This document shows, in pieces, positions 22,390 through 33,993 of a stretch of DNA of 64,000 nt. The first letter of the stretch is position 1, and every line of letters begins with the position of its first letter. Made by a program: the position numbers and the translations under genes. This stretch comes from Clavulina sp. PMI_390 (taxonomy: Eukaryota; Basidiomycota; Agaricomycetes; Cantharellales; Hydnaceae): the NCBI GenBank assembly GCA_015039315.1, contig WIDE01000035.1, positions 190,767-254,766 of the forward strand, in the 5' to 3' direction. The notes beneath the pieces are model-generated. The model was not told where the DNA came from. It made no database searches and saw nothing but the letters and a program-made list of their open reading frames with translations.

Positions 22390-23939
22390 TCATTCCAGAT
22401 CAATGAGCCCGAGGCGTTCGCCATCCTCATCATCTTCTGAGCGCCATATAGCGATGAGCTGAGCACGGGCTTCTGACGAAACATCTTTCCACCCCTGCAA
22501 GCACTGCTCTATCTCGTCACCATCATTATCTTGGCCGTCTGTTGTTGCATCGTTTGACCCTAAGAGGTCCAGAGAGACGCCAACGTCGATGTCAAGCTCT
22601 GGTACGGATTCAGGGCCAATATCATATGTTCCTTTAGACCGAGAATCTAGGCTGCGGCTGGGTCCACGGCCCGAGCCCATAGTTTGTTGATGGGCAGCAT
22701 GAATGAGTTCAGCTTCGCTGACAATATCGAATGCATCTCCTGCCCACACGCCGTGGTGCCATTCGAGGTCGTACTCCTCCGACCACACCATAGCAGTTGA
22801 AGAGCTATCACTCCACAAGGTCCGGCACAAAAGCACCTTTGCGAAGCCCCAGGCATTGTCATCGACCCCTAGCGATTCTGAGCGAACGTACTCCTTCTTG
22901 GATAGATTGCGAAGAATCATGCCGCCAATTGGAACAAAAGATTTGCGAGAAGGCCGTGTCTCATAATGGAAGAACGGTACCAAGGAGCGCTCCTGAGGGA
23001 GACAGACCCACAGATTGAGCGCCGCTATTTTGAAGCGGGAGATTGCAGAATAGTCTCTGTCCCATGAGAAGACTTGGTTGTGAGGAACGCTATTCGTATG
23101 CCACCTGGTTGGGCGGTCGGAACGCTGACCCACAAAATCCTCCTGGATAATAAAGACAAACTGTGCAAGGCGTAGCCTATCCACAATAGCTGACTTGGGC
23201 TGTGAGGTAGGTATGAAATCCGATGCATATTCGAGGCAATAAAAAATAGAACCTTCGTCCACACCATTGGACCTCAGATACTCGCCTAGATTGTCGGCGG
23301 TGAAAAAGTCTGGCAGCCCAACATTTTTTGCTATTTCCATGAGAGATTCTTCAGACATGCAACCCTGGGGAAGATCTTTCGCATAGCAGCCAAGGCAAAT
23401 GAGCCGATGAGCCTGTCGATATGAATTCACATATAGGTAGAGGTTCTTGATGGCGCTCTCCCCGCACGTCCAAACACGGGTATTTGTGAGGCCTAAACAG
23501 ACCATATCTTGTAAAATAGTGATATGGGAGAAGATCATTCCGATCAACTCATTGGGCAACTGCAATAGCGCCGGTTTTGATCGAGGTTTGGCTAGTATTA
23601 CTCTTGCTGAGTAATTTGTTGGATACCTAGAATGCAAGAAGACAATTTAAGTGATGTCAGAGCTTGTGCGTGTGGTGTCAACTACTTTGAATATCAAATG
23701 TCTTACTTGCGCGTGTGTGCGACGTCATAGTGCCTCGACGTTACAGGCTTATTGTATGAAGTAGCTTCATCCATTCTCATCTTTTGCGCAATCTCAACAG
23801 GATGTTCAGGGAACAGGGGGCGATATAGAAACTCCACCAATGAGGAGTGGTCGTCAAAGGTGAGTGACTCTCCGAGTTTCATAAAAATCTCTAAGCAGCA
23901 TCCAGAAGTGAGGGATAGAAACTGCCAAGACTGGCCCAT
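22390..23939 (-). CDS. F-box protein of the agaricomycete 'MGQ' type
   Basis: Likely substrate adaptor of an SCF ubiquitin ligase. The first exon begins MGQSWQFLSL and runs to about 23704. A short intron (roughly 23623-23703) joins it to the long exon starting YPTNYSARVILA. The F-box follows at once (LLQLPNELIGMIFSHI...LGLTNTRVW). The start with MGQxW plus a K(L/M)GE motif (MKLGESLTF) before the F-box is a pattern I recognise from many agaricomycete F-box proteins. The rest has no recognised repeat domain; the C-terminal third is acidic (EIEQCLQG, SEDDEDGERLG). It converges on the CLPTM1-like gene, about 200 bp between stops. Substrate unknown. Confidence 0.75.
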
Positions 23940-24203
23940 TGCTGGTCTGGTTAGTAGCCTCGAGCGTTTTCTAGGCTGTGCTTGGTGCTGGTGAAGAGAC
24001 GTGGTGGTCGGAACCTGTTCGGTCACAACCCTCCCAGTGTCACAATTTCATTGCTTTCAAGGGCCTTATTCTGCTAGTCGATCACCATATGTTCATGTGA
24101 GCCATCAAATAAACGGTACATGTGGAGAGAAGCATAATGGAAGCTCTAGAAGAGCACGCAAGAACACTCAAGAACGAAATGGTTGAGAAGCTGGGTTGAA
24201 GAA

Positions 24204-25155
24204 TCATAGCTCGTCATTCTCCACCAATTCTCCACAGACAACGTACTTATTTTCAAAGTGCGAGCTCCACCCTAAAACAAGAAGGTGAGTTTAGCGTCTT
24301 GGCAGAGAATACGAGAAGGGTCACCATTCATATTGTCACTGGGAAGTAGATAATACGTGAGCTCTCTGAAGCCGCAGATCAAAGTTGGCAATATCTCACA
24401 TTTCAGATTTCGTGATGTCTTTCAACGGGTCAATGCGAGCATCCACAGGGGTCAGCATATCTTCAGGACAGAAATGGATTAGAATTCTGCATATTAGCCT
24501 GCTGTCCAGTAGCTTACCAAGATCAAATGACTGTTTAGCCATGCCTCTCGACGCATCACGACCAGCAAAGTTTCCGTAAGGACCCTCTATATGATAGAAA
24601 GCAGATCATGATAATTTTGTAAGTTAGTGGACCGTTAGCTGAGAAATATGGGTATTCCCGGGCCTGCGTACCAGGTCCGTAGAAAGATTTTCCAGCTGAT
24701 ACATCATACACAATACGGTTGATTGCAAGCAAGATTCGGGGGTTTCGCTTCCCGTCAAAGGGTTCAAGGGTCTGCGGAGAGTATTTCGCCCATACTATTG
24801 CGGGCATATGAGTCTTTGGCCGCCAGAGATATGATTCCTCATATGACGAGGGGATAGGAGCGCCTGGCGCCAACCCCACGCGCGGAAAGAGGATGTCCCA
24901 AATAAGATAGGCGATGGGAGTAAGCAAAGCGATATTAATCGGCAGTGTGGTGAACGTGGTCACTGGACTGTCCATGTTGGGGGTAGGAGGTGACGACTTG
25001 GAGGCCGGCGCTGTGAGAATAATGTTCGGATCCGAAACTGAATGCGCTGCTAATTCGAGCCTTTTGACTTCCGGCGTGGTCTCCCTGTACTTGATCTCTG
25101 GGAAAGGACCGTCCCTGGTGGAGACGATATGCTCTGAATAGCGCCGGAGCATCAT
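24204..25155 (-). CDS. Dap1/PGRMC-like cytochrome b5-type haem/steroid-binding membrane protein
   Basis: Membrane-associated progesterone receptor (MAPR) family; such proteins bind haem and support cytochrome P450s in sterol synthesis. The N-terminus is Ser/Pro-rich, then one membrane segment (TLPINIALLTPIAYLIWDILF), then the cytochrome b5-like domain: RILLAINRIVYDVSAGKSFYGPG, then across the first intron GPYGNFAGRDASRGMAKQSFD. Three further small exons read DMLTPVDARIDPLKDITKSE, IDNMNG and WSSHFENKYVVCGELVENDEL with a stop at 24204. The 15-nt exon for IDNMNG is needed to keep the frame and fits the family (IxNMxGW). The Tyr of YDVSAG and YGPGGPY region are the usual haem-binding positions. 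Confidence 0.88.
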
Positions 25156-25407
25156 TTGAGGGGGTCTCTAGGTAGAAAAGGTGCGATGGGGGCCATCAAG
25201 GTTAGGTGAGGTCTCCCAGCAAGCTATTCCCTCAACTTCAGCCGTACAATGGTATATGATTCAGACTACAATTATCACAGCCTAACAGTATATATGGAGT
25301 AGAGCATATGTAAAGATGTAATACCGTAAAACCCGGAGTGAAGACCATATGGTTTTGATATTTCTGCCACGATCTTTCCGGCAAGCCTTTGCTGATGGAC
25401 CCACATT

Positions 25408-28400
25408 CTAATATGCCGCGGCCACACCGTGTTTTCGAGAATCGCTCGCAGCTGAATAGCACTTCAGTCAGCACCCCAGGTCTAGAATATGGGTTATGAA
25501 GATGACTAACCAAAGAGTGTACCGTTTGGAGCTAACAGAATAGCCTGAACCTCCGCAACACCGAGATTGATATCCTCAACTGCACCATTGCATATTGTAA
25601 ACGTCAGTTGCTGCCGAAGAAGTGCTCTTGCAGGAGACTTACCAAGTGCAGCATGCCCCTTGGCTACCAAACCCTTCACAATCTGAGCATCCGACATACT
25701 CTCAACACTGAGATACGCCGGGAACAGCTGATCATGTACTCGGGGATCCTCAACCGCAGCACTGATGTCCATGCCCCAATCCACGTTGAGAATGACTTGG
25801 ACAATGGAGGTGAAGATACGGGATCCACCAGAGCCGCCGAGGATCATGTGCAAGCGGCCGTCTGGGTGCTCGAGGATAGCGGGGGCGATGGATGACAGGG
25901 GTCGTTTGCCTGGTTGCGGGTAGTTGTCTATCCGAAATGGTGTGCACGGTCAGCATGGCTGTTTGGGTGGGAAAAACGGGAAAACATACATGGAGAGGGA
26001 TACAAGCCGAAACCGTTGGGAGTACGATAGGTCGCGAAATCATCCATCTGGTCATTGAAAATGACACCTTTACAGAAGCGGCGGTCAGCATTTGATCGAA
26101 TGTCATCGAGATTGAGGTTGTGCGAGCTTACCAGTTTCTGGGTCGTGGACTTCAGAGCCGAAGATCAGATTGACCGTAGATGTGATACCGACCTGTAAGG
26201 AGCCAAGTCAGGAACCATCCTTTTGGGAGTGACAAAGAAAGCGATGCTCACAGTAAGACCGTCTTCATCCACAACAGAGGTATGTGTAGTCCCATGGTCC
26301 TCAATAACGTCGTACATAGGGTCGTAGTAGGTTGGAAGGTGGGTACGGCTCTGTGGAATAGGAGATTACGATGGCTTGAGTGTCTTGACAAAGTAGATAC
26401 GGCGTGGGACGTACATCGGTGATATTTGCGTGAATAGCCTTGGCATATTCCTTGGTGGTCATCGTGTGCAGGAATTCAGTGTCATTCAGGAATGCTGGAT
26501 CCGCCATCCGTGTCCTTGCAGCAAAGCCGACTAGACAACAAGTCAAAAAGAGTCAGATTCAATGGGTTGATCTATCTAAAGGAACAAAGAGTTGACATTA
26601 CATTTCATGCTCTCGATCATCCGATGGACGTTCAGCAAGGTTTTCCCTTCACCCGCAAGATCGTAATGCTCCAGGACATTGAGCATATTAAGCACGACAG
26701 GCCCGCTCGTTGGTGCACTTGTTGTGTAGACCTTGCGACCAAGATAGCTGCCTTCGATGGCTTTCCTCACAATTGGCTTGTACCCCGCAATGTCTTCAAG
26801 GGTAAGAATACCGCCTTTCTCCTGGACTTTAGCAACCATGGATTCGGCGATTGAACCCTGCCATGTGCAAAGCAAAAAGGAAATGAGCGAAACGGAATTG
26901 GCCAAGACATGGCATAGGGAGAGGCGGTCAGAAATCGGCGACTCACGGAGTAAAAGACCTCTGGCCCTTCATTGGCGATCCTTCGTAGCGTGCGACTGTA
27001 TGCCATCCGAGAGATTGGTTCGCCCTCCCTCATAAGCCGTCCATTGGGTGCGAATACGGGGATCCAATCCGGATCGGTGGGAATGAACTGGCCCCACACC
27101 TAACGAGCAAACAAACCAAGTAACGATGAGACCTGCACCAAGGAGAATATCAACATTTCAGCAGTCGAATCGCGGACGCACCTTGAACCGACGAGCTAGC
27201 TCGGCAGTTACTTTCCATCCCATAGCGAGATCTGCAACTGGCGTCACGACCTCCTTCCATGGCAGTCTTCCCCATCGCTGATGTAGTTCTGCCAGCCCAC
27301 GGAGCTCGCCTGGAGTCGCGACGGCTAAGCCCCCAAATTTAGGTAGCTTCGGGTTGGTACCGAACATTGTCTCGTTCGCGAGTGCTGGGGCTGTTTCCCG
27401 GAAGTCGATGGTGAACGCCTCGGATGGTGCACCGTCCTTGCCTGGGATGCGGATGATGGCGAATCCACCACTATTGCAATGATTACAACAACAGGATATC
27501 AAGTGAGCACTCGTTCGGTTTGATTCAGGGAGATATACATGGCTCGGAGCACACTTACCCTCCGATACCCGACGAAAACATGTTAAGAGTGCCGACTAGG
27601 ATATTCTCGTAAGTGCATGAGGGTAAAGAAGTGAGGTTTGTAAAGACGAACTGCATAGACTGGAGTGTTTATAGATTTTTGTTAGAGCCACGTCAATATG
27701 GAGCAGAAAAGAAAGCGTGAAGACACGTACTTTGCTGTTATCGCTCCGTCGACAGCATTTCCACCTTTCTGCTCAGGGTCGGGTGTCAAATAAATTGTCG
27801 GTCAGGGATCTCATGCGCTAAGCGATAACGCGCCGCGCACCTTGATAACAGCTAAGCCCAGCTCGGAACAGGTTTTGTCCTCACTAGCCACGGCAGCATG
27901 GGAGCCAGACAGAAGATATGCCTGATTACGAGGCTCGTATGGATAGTTGGGGTTCCGGGATCTCGAACAGCCGGGGAGAGGCACTTATCAAGATGACAAC
28001 GGCCCCCCGTCGAATGACGCGATCAAGATTAACATAGAAAGTAATCAAGACGCCAGGCACATAGTTTCGTTAGCCTTTATTATGAACGAAAGCGAAGGTT
28101 AAATAGGGAGTTGGCAGACGCACCTGCTCCAAAGTAGACGGCGACCGCACAGATCACCGCAATGGCAACTCCGATTGAAGCGGCAGCGAGGGTCCCTCTC
28201 CGCGTACAGCCAAGTTTCGTTGCTTGCGCCTCATCATCGTCGTCTTCGAGCTCCGGGATAGGGAAAATCGAGGCCGCTGTCTGGGCCTCAGGGTCCGACG
28301 ATAATAGTGGTGTGCGCTCAGACGACTTTGAGGGGCGATTAGGGGGCACGCTTGTCCGCAAGAACGAGAAAAAGCTCGAGAATGTAGGCCTTGATGCTGT

Positions 28401-28460
28401 CGCTTTGCCATCGGAACCCTCCGCGACGCGTCGTCCGCTGTCGTTGTCGTCGTGTGCCAT
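25408..28460 (-). CDS. Gamma-glutamyltranspeptidase (type II membrane form)
   Basis: Cleaves and transfers the gamma-glutamyl group of glutathione; in fungi usually vacuolar or at the cell surface. A Ser-rich cytoplasmic N-terminus of about 100 residues precedes one membrane anchor (GTLAAASIGVAIAVICAVAVYF). The enzyme follows over many exons: GGNAVDGAI, SSGIGGGGFAIIR, IDFRETAP, GVPGELRG-like PGELRGLAELH, and LLNVHRMIESMK. The catalytic Thr lies in DHGTTHTSVVDEDG, and the substrate-binding GGSGGSRI is present. The far C-terminal exon lies beyond an intron (about 25443-25510) and reads AASDSRKHGVAAAY then stop at 25408, the conserved family end. The continuous reading before it stops early, so this exon is easily missed. 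Confidence 0.93.
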
Positions 28461-28958
28461 GCTGCTGGTGGCCTCCAGAGTGGTAGAGATTAGAAATATT
28501 GTCGCCGGCGGCCGATACAGTTTATTTGCGCGATTTGCCCAATTTAGTTCTTAGTTCCCACGCTATCCGGCGACCAAGTCATACCGAAGTGTCGTGACCT
28601 CATGGCGTGTCGTCGATTGTGTGAAAGGTCCCAAACGATCGTAGCATACAGTGTATAGGATGAGTAGCACAAGTACAGATAGCGCAGTAGTTAAAAGAAG
28701 AAGAGATGAGGGGAGGGTGAAGAATTCTGAGTAGTGATAAGAGTGGTATAAATTCTGAAGATAAACAGTCCATATCCAAGAAATTCCAAGAGAAAAAAAG
28801 GCCACCGGGAGCTGTACATGCGGTCGGCGTCTCATCGAGAACCTTACGCCGGGCGAGCAGAGATCCCATCAGGCCGTAGACGCTGGCTTCCCCCTGAAAT
28901 AGACGCTGGGCGGTACGCGCTTCAATTCAGTGAGAGCCAGCGAGACGATGAGCTATTA
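28461..28958. other. Intergenic region between the GGT start and the DUF6699 gene end
   Basis: About 500 bp; it should hold the GGT promoter and the DUF6699 3' UTR. No coding region supported on either strand. Confidence 0.4.
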
Positions 28959-30103
28959 TTACTTGGGCCCAGTGACGAGGCACCAAGTAACAGCCCGAGT
29001 CTCGGGATCCCTGATCCTCTGGTTGATGAACTCTTCGTCCCTCTCAATACCCCTCATCACAATATCAGCCAACAGCCAGTCCACCCTAGAATGAGATGAA
29101 TTAGTCTTCGAGGAAATGATGGAAGCAAAAGACCGACGAACCTCATGAGGCCACCCGATTTTTCACGGGGCTTCTCGATCTCAAATCTCCGGGGGTTACC
29201 TGCCGAGGATCGCTCACAGTTCTTGATATACTGAGCAGTAACTCTATTATGCATGATGGAGACGATCAAGCAGGAAAGAAACGCAAAATAGAACCAGAGA
29301 TAGTCAGCGATCCCAGATCGAGCATCAAGTAGCGATCGATGAAGAATATCTTCATAGCGAAACTTACTTGTCGCGGACTTGCTCAGTCACGATCCACCAT
29401 TCCGAGTTGGTAATGTGTTTGTGGAGGGTCTCTGTTGATTAGACCGCGATCGCGTCAGTGGGATATTCGAATAAAGTGGAGAGACACTCCTGGGAACGAA
29501 GAAACGAAGAAGTGTAATACGGGAAATAGAGAAAATAGACGCACCGTGGATGGCCACAATAACATCTCCAACAGTCACCGCGACTGATGGATCCTCGCTT
29601 TCCACATCGATCTCCCAGGGGAATGCCTTCGAGATGATCTTGAGCTGGGCGGTAGGAGGGTTGGTCACTGCTGCCAAGGCGTGCGCATCGGGGAGGAGCA
29701 TGGGGCGGTTGCTGTTAAGGAGGGCCTTCTGGGGGAAATCACGGATATCATATAGCAAATGGGGTTGGGTGGACATATGACCCAAGCGACGCGTGGGTGG
29801 GTGAAGGATATCGATAAGGACTGGCCCCGCGGGAGGGGCTTGCGAGAGCCTGCGAGGACGACCACTGGGAGACGGGAGCTGCATTGGCTGCGTGTTGGGG
29901 GACAGGCCAACAGGGAGCCAGACAGGTCCCGCTGGGAGGGGGCTGACTGCCACAGGAGGGGTGGGAAGCATCACAGGCTGCGCATATGGCGAGGTTTGCG
30001 CCGATCGGGGATAGTTGTACGAGTACCCCGGGGCAGCTTGGGGCATCGCAGCGTCCTGAACGGTGAGGCCAGGCTGGAGACCCGCAGCCCAGGTGTAAGA
30101 CAT
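28959..30103 (-). CDS. DUF6699 domain protein
   Basis: Member of a domain family common in mushrooms and of unknown function. Exon 1 carries a Pro-rich, low-complexity N-terminus (about 90 residues), then the domain start (LIDILHPP, PHLLYDIRDFPQKALL, LKIISKAFPWEIDVES, VAVTVGDVIVAIH). After introns near 29545, 29380 and 29110 come ETLHKHITNSEWWIVTEQVR, KVTAQYIKNCERSSAG and VDWLLADIVMRGIERDEEFI, ending TWCLVTGPK at 28959. The layout (hydrophobic strand, VTVGDVL-type motif, basic helix, WxL end) fits DUF6699. The late exons sit on the strand opposite to a 93-codon open frame, which I take as a shadow. Confidence 0.75.
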
Positions 30104-30393
30104 CGTGGATAGTTGGGAGGGGGTAAGTTTAGGTTAGGGGGAGCGAAAGATAATCGAGGAGGTGGAAGTCAGGAGGGGAAAGTGTGATTGGGCGCTTGAT
30201 CTGCAAAACCAATGGCCGTATTTATAGGGCAACGGTTCGGGTTAATTCAGTTTAGGGGCTCGACACGTCGGAGTTCTCACGGAAAATGAGATCGACCTTC
30301 AATGGCAAGAGTTGCCGCAGACGGTGGCTATCCTGTTTGATGGAATGAGCACTGCCTGAGTGTGTCAGACGCGGTGTGTTTGGTGTTGTTGAC

Positions 30394-30543
30394 NNNNNNN
30401 NNNNNNNNNNNNNNNNNNNNNNNNNNNNNNNNNNNNNNNNNNNNNNNNNNNNNNNNNNNNNNNNNNNNNNNNNNNNNNNNNNNNNNNNNNNNNNNNNNNN
30501 NNNNNNNNNNNNNNNNNNNNNNNNNNNNNNNNNNNNNNNNNNN
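30394..30543. other. Assembly gap (150 N)
   Basis: A continuous run of 150 unknown bases. Open frames running through it are artefacts. Flanking sequence is AT/GC mixed with no repeat visible at the edges. Confidence 1.
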
Positions 30544-30826
30544 GACCCGGGCGCGATCTAATTAATTGCTAGACCTTTGCGGAGATGAGGAGGATCCTGG
30601 TTTCAGCATTGTTCGGCCGTCTGGGTGGACTCCGATTAATCTTTTTGTCTATACATTGGACATTATAACTACCAATTCTGTCATGCAAACCTTCCCTCGG
30701 TGCTTGTTATTGAGATGATACGGACAACACGCTCATCCAGCGCGTTTCTTGTCGAGCTGCCAATGTGCCACGGCCTGAGCTTTGCAGCCGGAATACTCCA
30801 CATGCTCTTCCATACAATAAAACACA

Positions 30827-31150
30827 CTACTTGTTCGCCTCTCCTTTCGAGCTAATTGTGGGGTCATCCCCATGCACTAGCGTCTCAGGGTTGTGATTAA
30901 CCACATGTCCTGTACAATCGAGCTCTAGCGAAACCCTTCACTACATGTAGAATACGACAAGCTCACCATGCTGGTCCTTGAGTATAACCTTTGGTGGATT
31001 TTTTACGCCCTTTGCGTCTGCTTCCTCCTGTGTCAATACGATATCATCCACAGGACCAACGCGTTTACCACCTCGCATACGAGTGGAGACTTCGTCCCCA
31101 ATGTCGATTTCCTCCCCCAATTTGTCACGGATGGCCTCTTCTTTGGACAT
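30827..31150 (-). CDS. Hypervirulence-associated (HVA1) TUDOR-domain small protein
   Basis: Small protein of the DUF2945 family, named after the Cryptococcus HVA1 gene; molecular role unclear. Two exons: 31150-30967 and 30909-30827, separated by a 57-nt GT-AG intron, give 88 residues. The core is EIDIGDEVSTRMRGGKRVG, then DADAKGV-type EADAKGVKNPPKVILKDQHG. Without splicing the frame stops a few codons after DQHG. With splicing it continues HVVNHNPETLVHGDD, which matches the family consensus DQHGHxVxHNPxTL, so the intron is well supported. The start MSKEEAIRDKLGEE is the usual one. It lies about 280 bp from the assembly gap. Confidence 0.88.
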
Positions 31151-31586
31151 GACGATGTTCGGGCCGTATGTGATGGTGTAGTTCTACACGGAGGATGAGC
31201 ATGGGGATCTGTGAATTCGTGCAAGCCGTACCAGAGATATCTGGCTGACCAGGACTTGAAGATAATAAGTTGGGCTCATACCCTCTCTGTTATATATCCA
31301 ACATGTTACACCTAATGACACAAAGCTACAGCTCGAGAGACGGGCTCGTCAGTGGTTTACCTCAACGTCATTATGATCCCATGGGATCTGCCACTCAGGG
31401 CGTGATTTCGAAAGCGTGCATTCACAGTAGCTGCAACGTGGACAATCGAGAAATCCCTGCGGGCAAGGTGTTTTAATAAGATTCCAACGATGAAGATCTA
31501 CATGAAAGTGATAAACATGATAGCAAGCAATGCATAGGGAGTAGTCCGCAATGATCATGAACGGCACAGAGCGAATGTAGCACAAT
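31151..31586. other. Intergenic region between HVA1-like and NAR1
   Basis: About 435 bp holding the HVA1-like promoter and the NAR1 3' UTR. No further gene recognised. Confidence 0.4.
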
Positions 31587-33805
31587 CTACCACTTCACGG
31601 CAAGGCCAACGACCTCACTGACCACAGGACGATAGTTCGTTCGCAGGACCTCTCCGTGAAGCACGCCTCTCTTTGCAGAGAGCTCGCCCAGCTCTTGCAT
31701 GATCCTCTGCGCCAACGCATCCACATCAGCCACACTATTGGCCATCGCTCCCCGCTGCTTCTCAGCATCACTTTTCTTCTCTGCCTCAAATTCAGAAGCT
31801 GTCTCCGATGATGGAAGGGTGGCTCCAGCGAGAGCAAGTGGGCTGGGGGGCGGTGTGGCGAGGCCGTGTGCACCGACATTCCAATACGCCGCCTCAACAC
31901 GCTTTGTCCACTCTTTATCGCCCCAGCGCTCACTCGCCGTCATATCGGGTTCCTGTCCCGGCGCAATCCGAGCGGGTGTATGAGGGACAGATGAGGGAGT
32001 AGAAGCTGTAGAGACGCCAGATGCTTCCCAATTGCGCGTATACCCCTCAGCATCTACAGATGACGACGAGAAATTCGAGGGGGCCTTGAGCTGGCCACCA
32101 CCATTGACACATCCGCCAGGACACGCCATCACCTCCACATAATCATACCCTCTCGCCGCCTCCCGCTCGTCCTCGTCGATCGAGGAGACAGATGGAGCAG
32201 GTGTGGTCGATCTCGACGACCCTGCTGATGAGTCGCTCGCGGCTTCCCCATTAGTAGCTGCTTTCCTCCTCCGCGCAATCGCTCGCAGCGATACGCCACT
32301 CCCTCCCGTAGAACTTCTACCCCCACCCATCCTACCTGCAGCAGCAGCTCCGCGTCCGCCGAGACCATGCTGCTTCCCTACTTTGCGAACAACGTTTTGA
32401 AGATTGCGGAAGCCGTAGCAGGTTGCACCTTTGAAGATGATTTCGCCTGTGATGGCGTTTTTGAGCACGTATTCGTCGTAATCTGAGCGAATGCGTCGAG
32501 TGGAGAGGATGGTTGCCGAGGCATCGGGAGAAGCAGAGGTAGAGAGAGAAGCGATGAGGGACTGGAGGTAGGATCCAGATGAGGAACCGGGGTGTTGAAT
32601 CAGGTCTGGGATGCCTGTGATGGATGAAGAGGAGGAGGAGGAGGAGGGGGTATGTCGACCTTGCGAAGAGGGCGATACGTCTCCTTCATTTGCTACAGGG
32701 GTGCGCAGGTCCCATTCGTGTTCACGCATCATGAGCTCAAGCTCACCCGTCGTGAGCACACAGTCGACATCACGAGTAGCATATTGTTCATTGTAGAAGT
32801 CGGTCCGCGATGCCTCGAGCTTTTTGTCATAGCACGGCATGACAGTGACGTGATACATCTTGTCTGGCCTAATAAAAAAGGAGATGAGCAGTGACGCCAA
32901 GGGCTCAAGTACATCGCGACATACGTTTTATGGTATTGAGATCCCAGCCAGTGCTTCACTAGGGTTCCCATGACCTGCTGCGGGCTTTTGGTTCGGCTCA
33001 TAAAGGGGAGCATCTCAGCGTGAGCCTTCTCCGCATAACAGATCCATCCAGGACAGGCCCCCGCAAGCATGGGAAGCTGGCCCTTCGACGCTTCTGAAGC
33101 ACGCCTCTCGTTGAACTCGGCAAGGTGTTCTTGTAGGGCAATGTGTCGAGCAAACGTAGTGTCAAAGACGTGGTCGATCCCCAGCTTTTGAGCACAGAAG
33201 GCCCGGACACGAGCAAGGATGCGTGCGAGGGAAACGGAGGGCGACGAGGTGGGAGGCGGCGAAATAGAAGCAGCTAGAGAAGCCAATGATTGAGGAGATA
33301 TTGATAGTACAGGGATGGCGTGATCGGGGGAATGTGGAGGCGGATTTCGTGATAAGAAGTCAAGCACCTCTGTGTGTGACTGCATGCTGATTAACACAGA
33401 TTCTGCAGAGGTGATGCAACCACTACGAGGAGAAAAGAAACAAATCAAGATAATTAACAATGCATCGGAGACGATAGAAGAGACGGTTGACTCACCTGCA
33501 GGCCAAGCAGTCATTCAGGCTGATCTCGGCAGTTTGGAGTTTTGTCCGTGCTTTGGGTCCATCACTTGAAACCTCAAAGTAGCCCCCAGTAGAGTCTATC
33601 TGAATTTCCGTCTATGGGTTGTTCTGTCAGTACTTAATGACTTGAGCGAAGAATGCGTGTCAAGATTTTGCTGACTGACTGTGGCAGCTCCTGGTTCCCT
33701 CGCTCGATCGATGGGTTTGACCTCCTCGACAGGTTTAATGCATGCCTGCGAGGGTGTGATAAAGTCGTTGAGGTCGGCGAGTGTGAGTGCCCCGGAGAAC
33801 GCCAT
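31587..33805 (-). CDS. NAR1: Cytosolic iron-sulfur assembly factor Nar1 (iron-only hydrogenase-like)
   Basis: Late-acting scaffold of the cytosolic Fe-S protein assembly (CIA) machinery, linking early scaffolds to the targeting complex. Starts MAFSGALTLADLNDFITPSQ, the usual family start, and carries a first Cys (QACIKP). After an intron come TEIQIDSTGGYFEV and a CLACxGCIT cluster, with its join across the intron at about 33430-33495. Hydrogenase-like ligands follow: GACPGWICYAEK, SRTKSPQQVMG, VMPCYDKK and ACPGGCVNGGGQL. Serine- and glycine-rich insertions of low complexity interrupt the conserved blocks (after the MMREHEWD region, after KVGKQHGL and after GGGQLKAP). The protein ends in VKW; a C-terminal Trp is typical of Nar1 and is used for CIA recognition. 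All Fe-S ligands look intact. Confidence 0.93.
32626..32650 (-). repeat. Trinucleotide repeat encoding Ser in NAR1
   Basis: A (GAG)n tract on the plus strand, read as consecutive Ser codons on the NAR1 strand. It lies in a non-conserved insertion, so length changes should be tolerated. Confidence 0.75.
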
Positions 33806-33993
33806 TGAAAAAGGTGTGTTCGTCGCCGCGGTTCGACGCTTCGCTCCGAGTCCGACAGCCCGATAGACTTTGGGGTTGTGTGGCAATCTCGGAACCGAAA
33901 CCTCGCCTCCTCTTCCTGACCGCCTTCACCTCATTCATCCTGTCCTTTCTCTGAATCTCTCATCTATTCCTGGGGCACAGCGTCACTATAACC
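33806..33993. promoter_or_regulatory. Divergent intergenic region of NAR1 and the MscS-type channel gene
   Basis: 188 bp between the two start codons. No TATA box is obvious. A pyrimidine-rich run precedes the channel ATG. Shared promoter function is inferred from spacing only. Confidence 0.45.

Noticed and set aside
30362..30565. Open frames across the N run
   Set aside because: Unknown bases contain no stops, so these frames are artefacts of the assembly gap.
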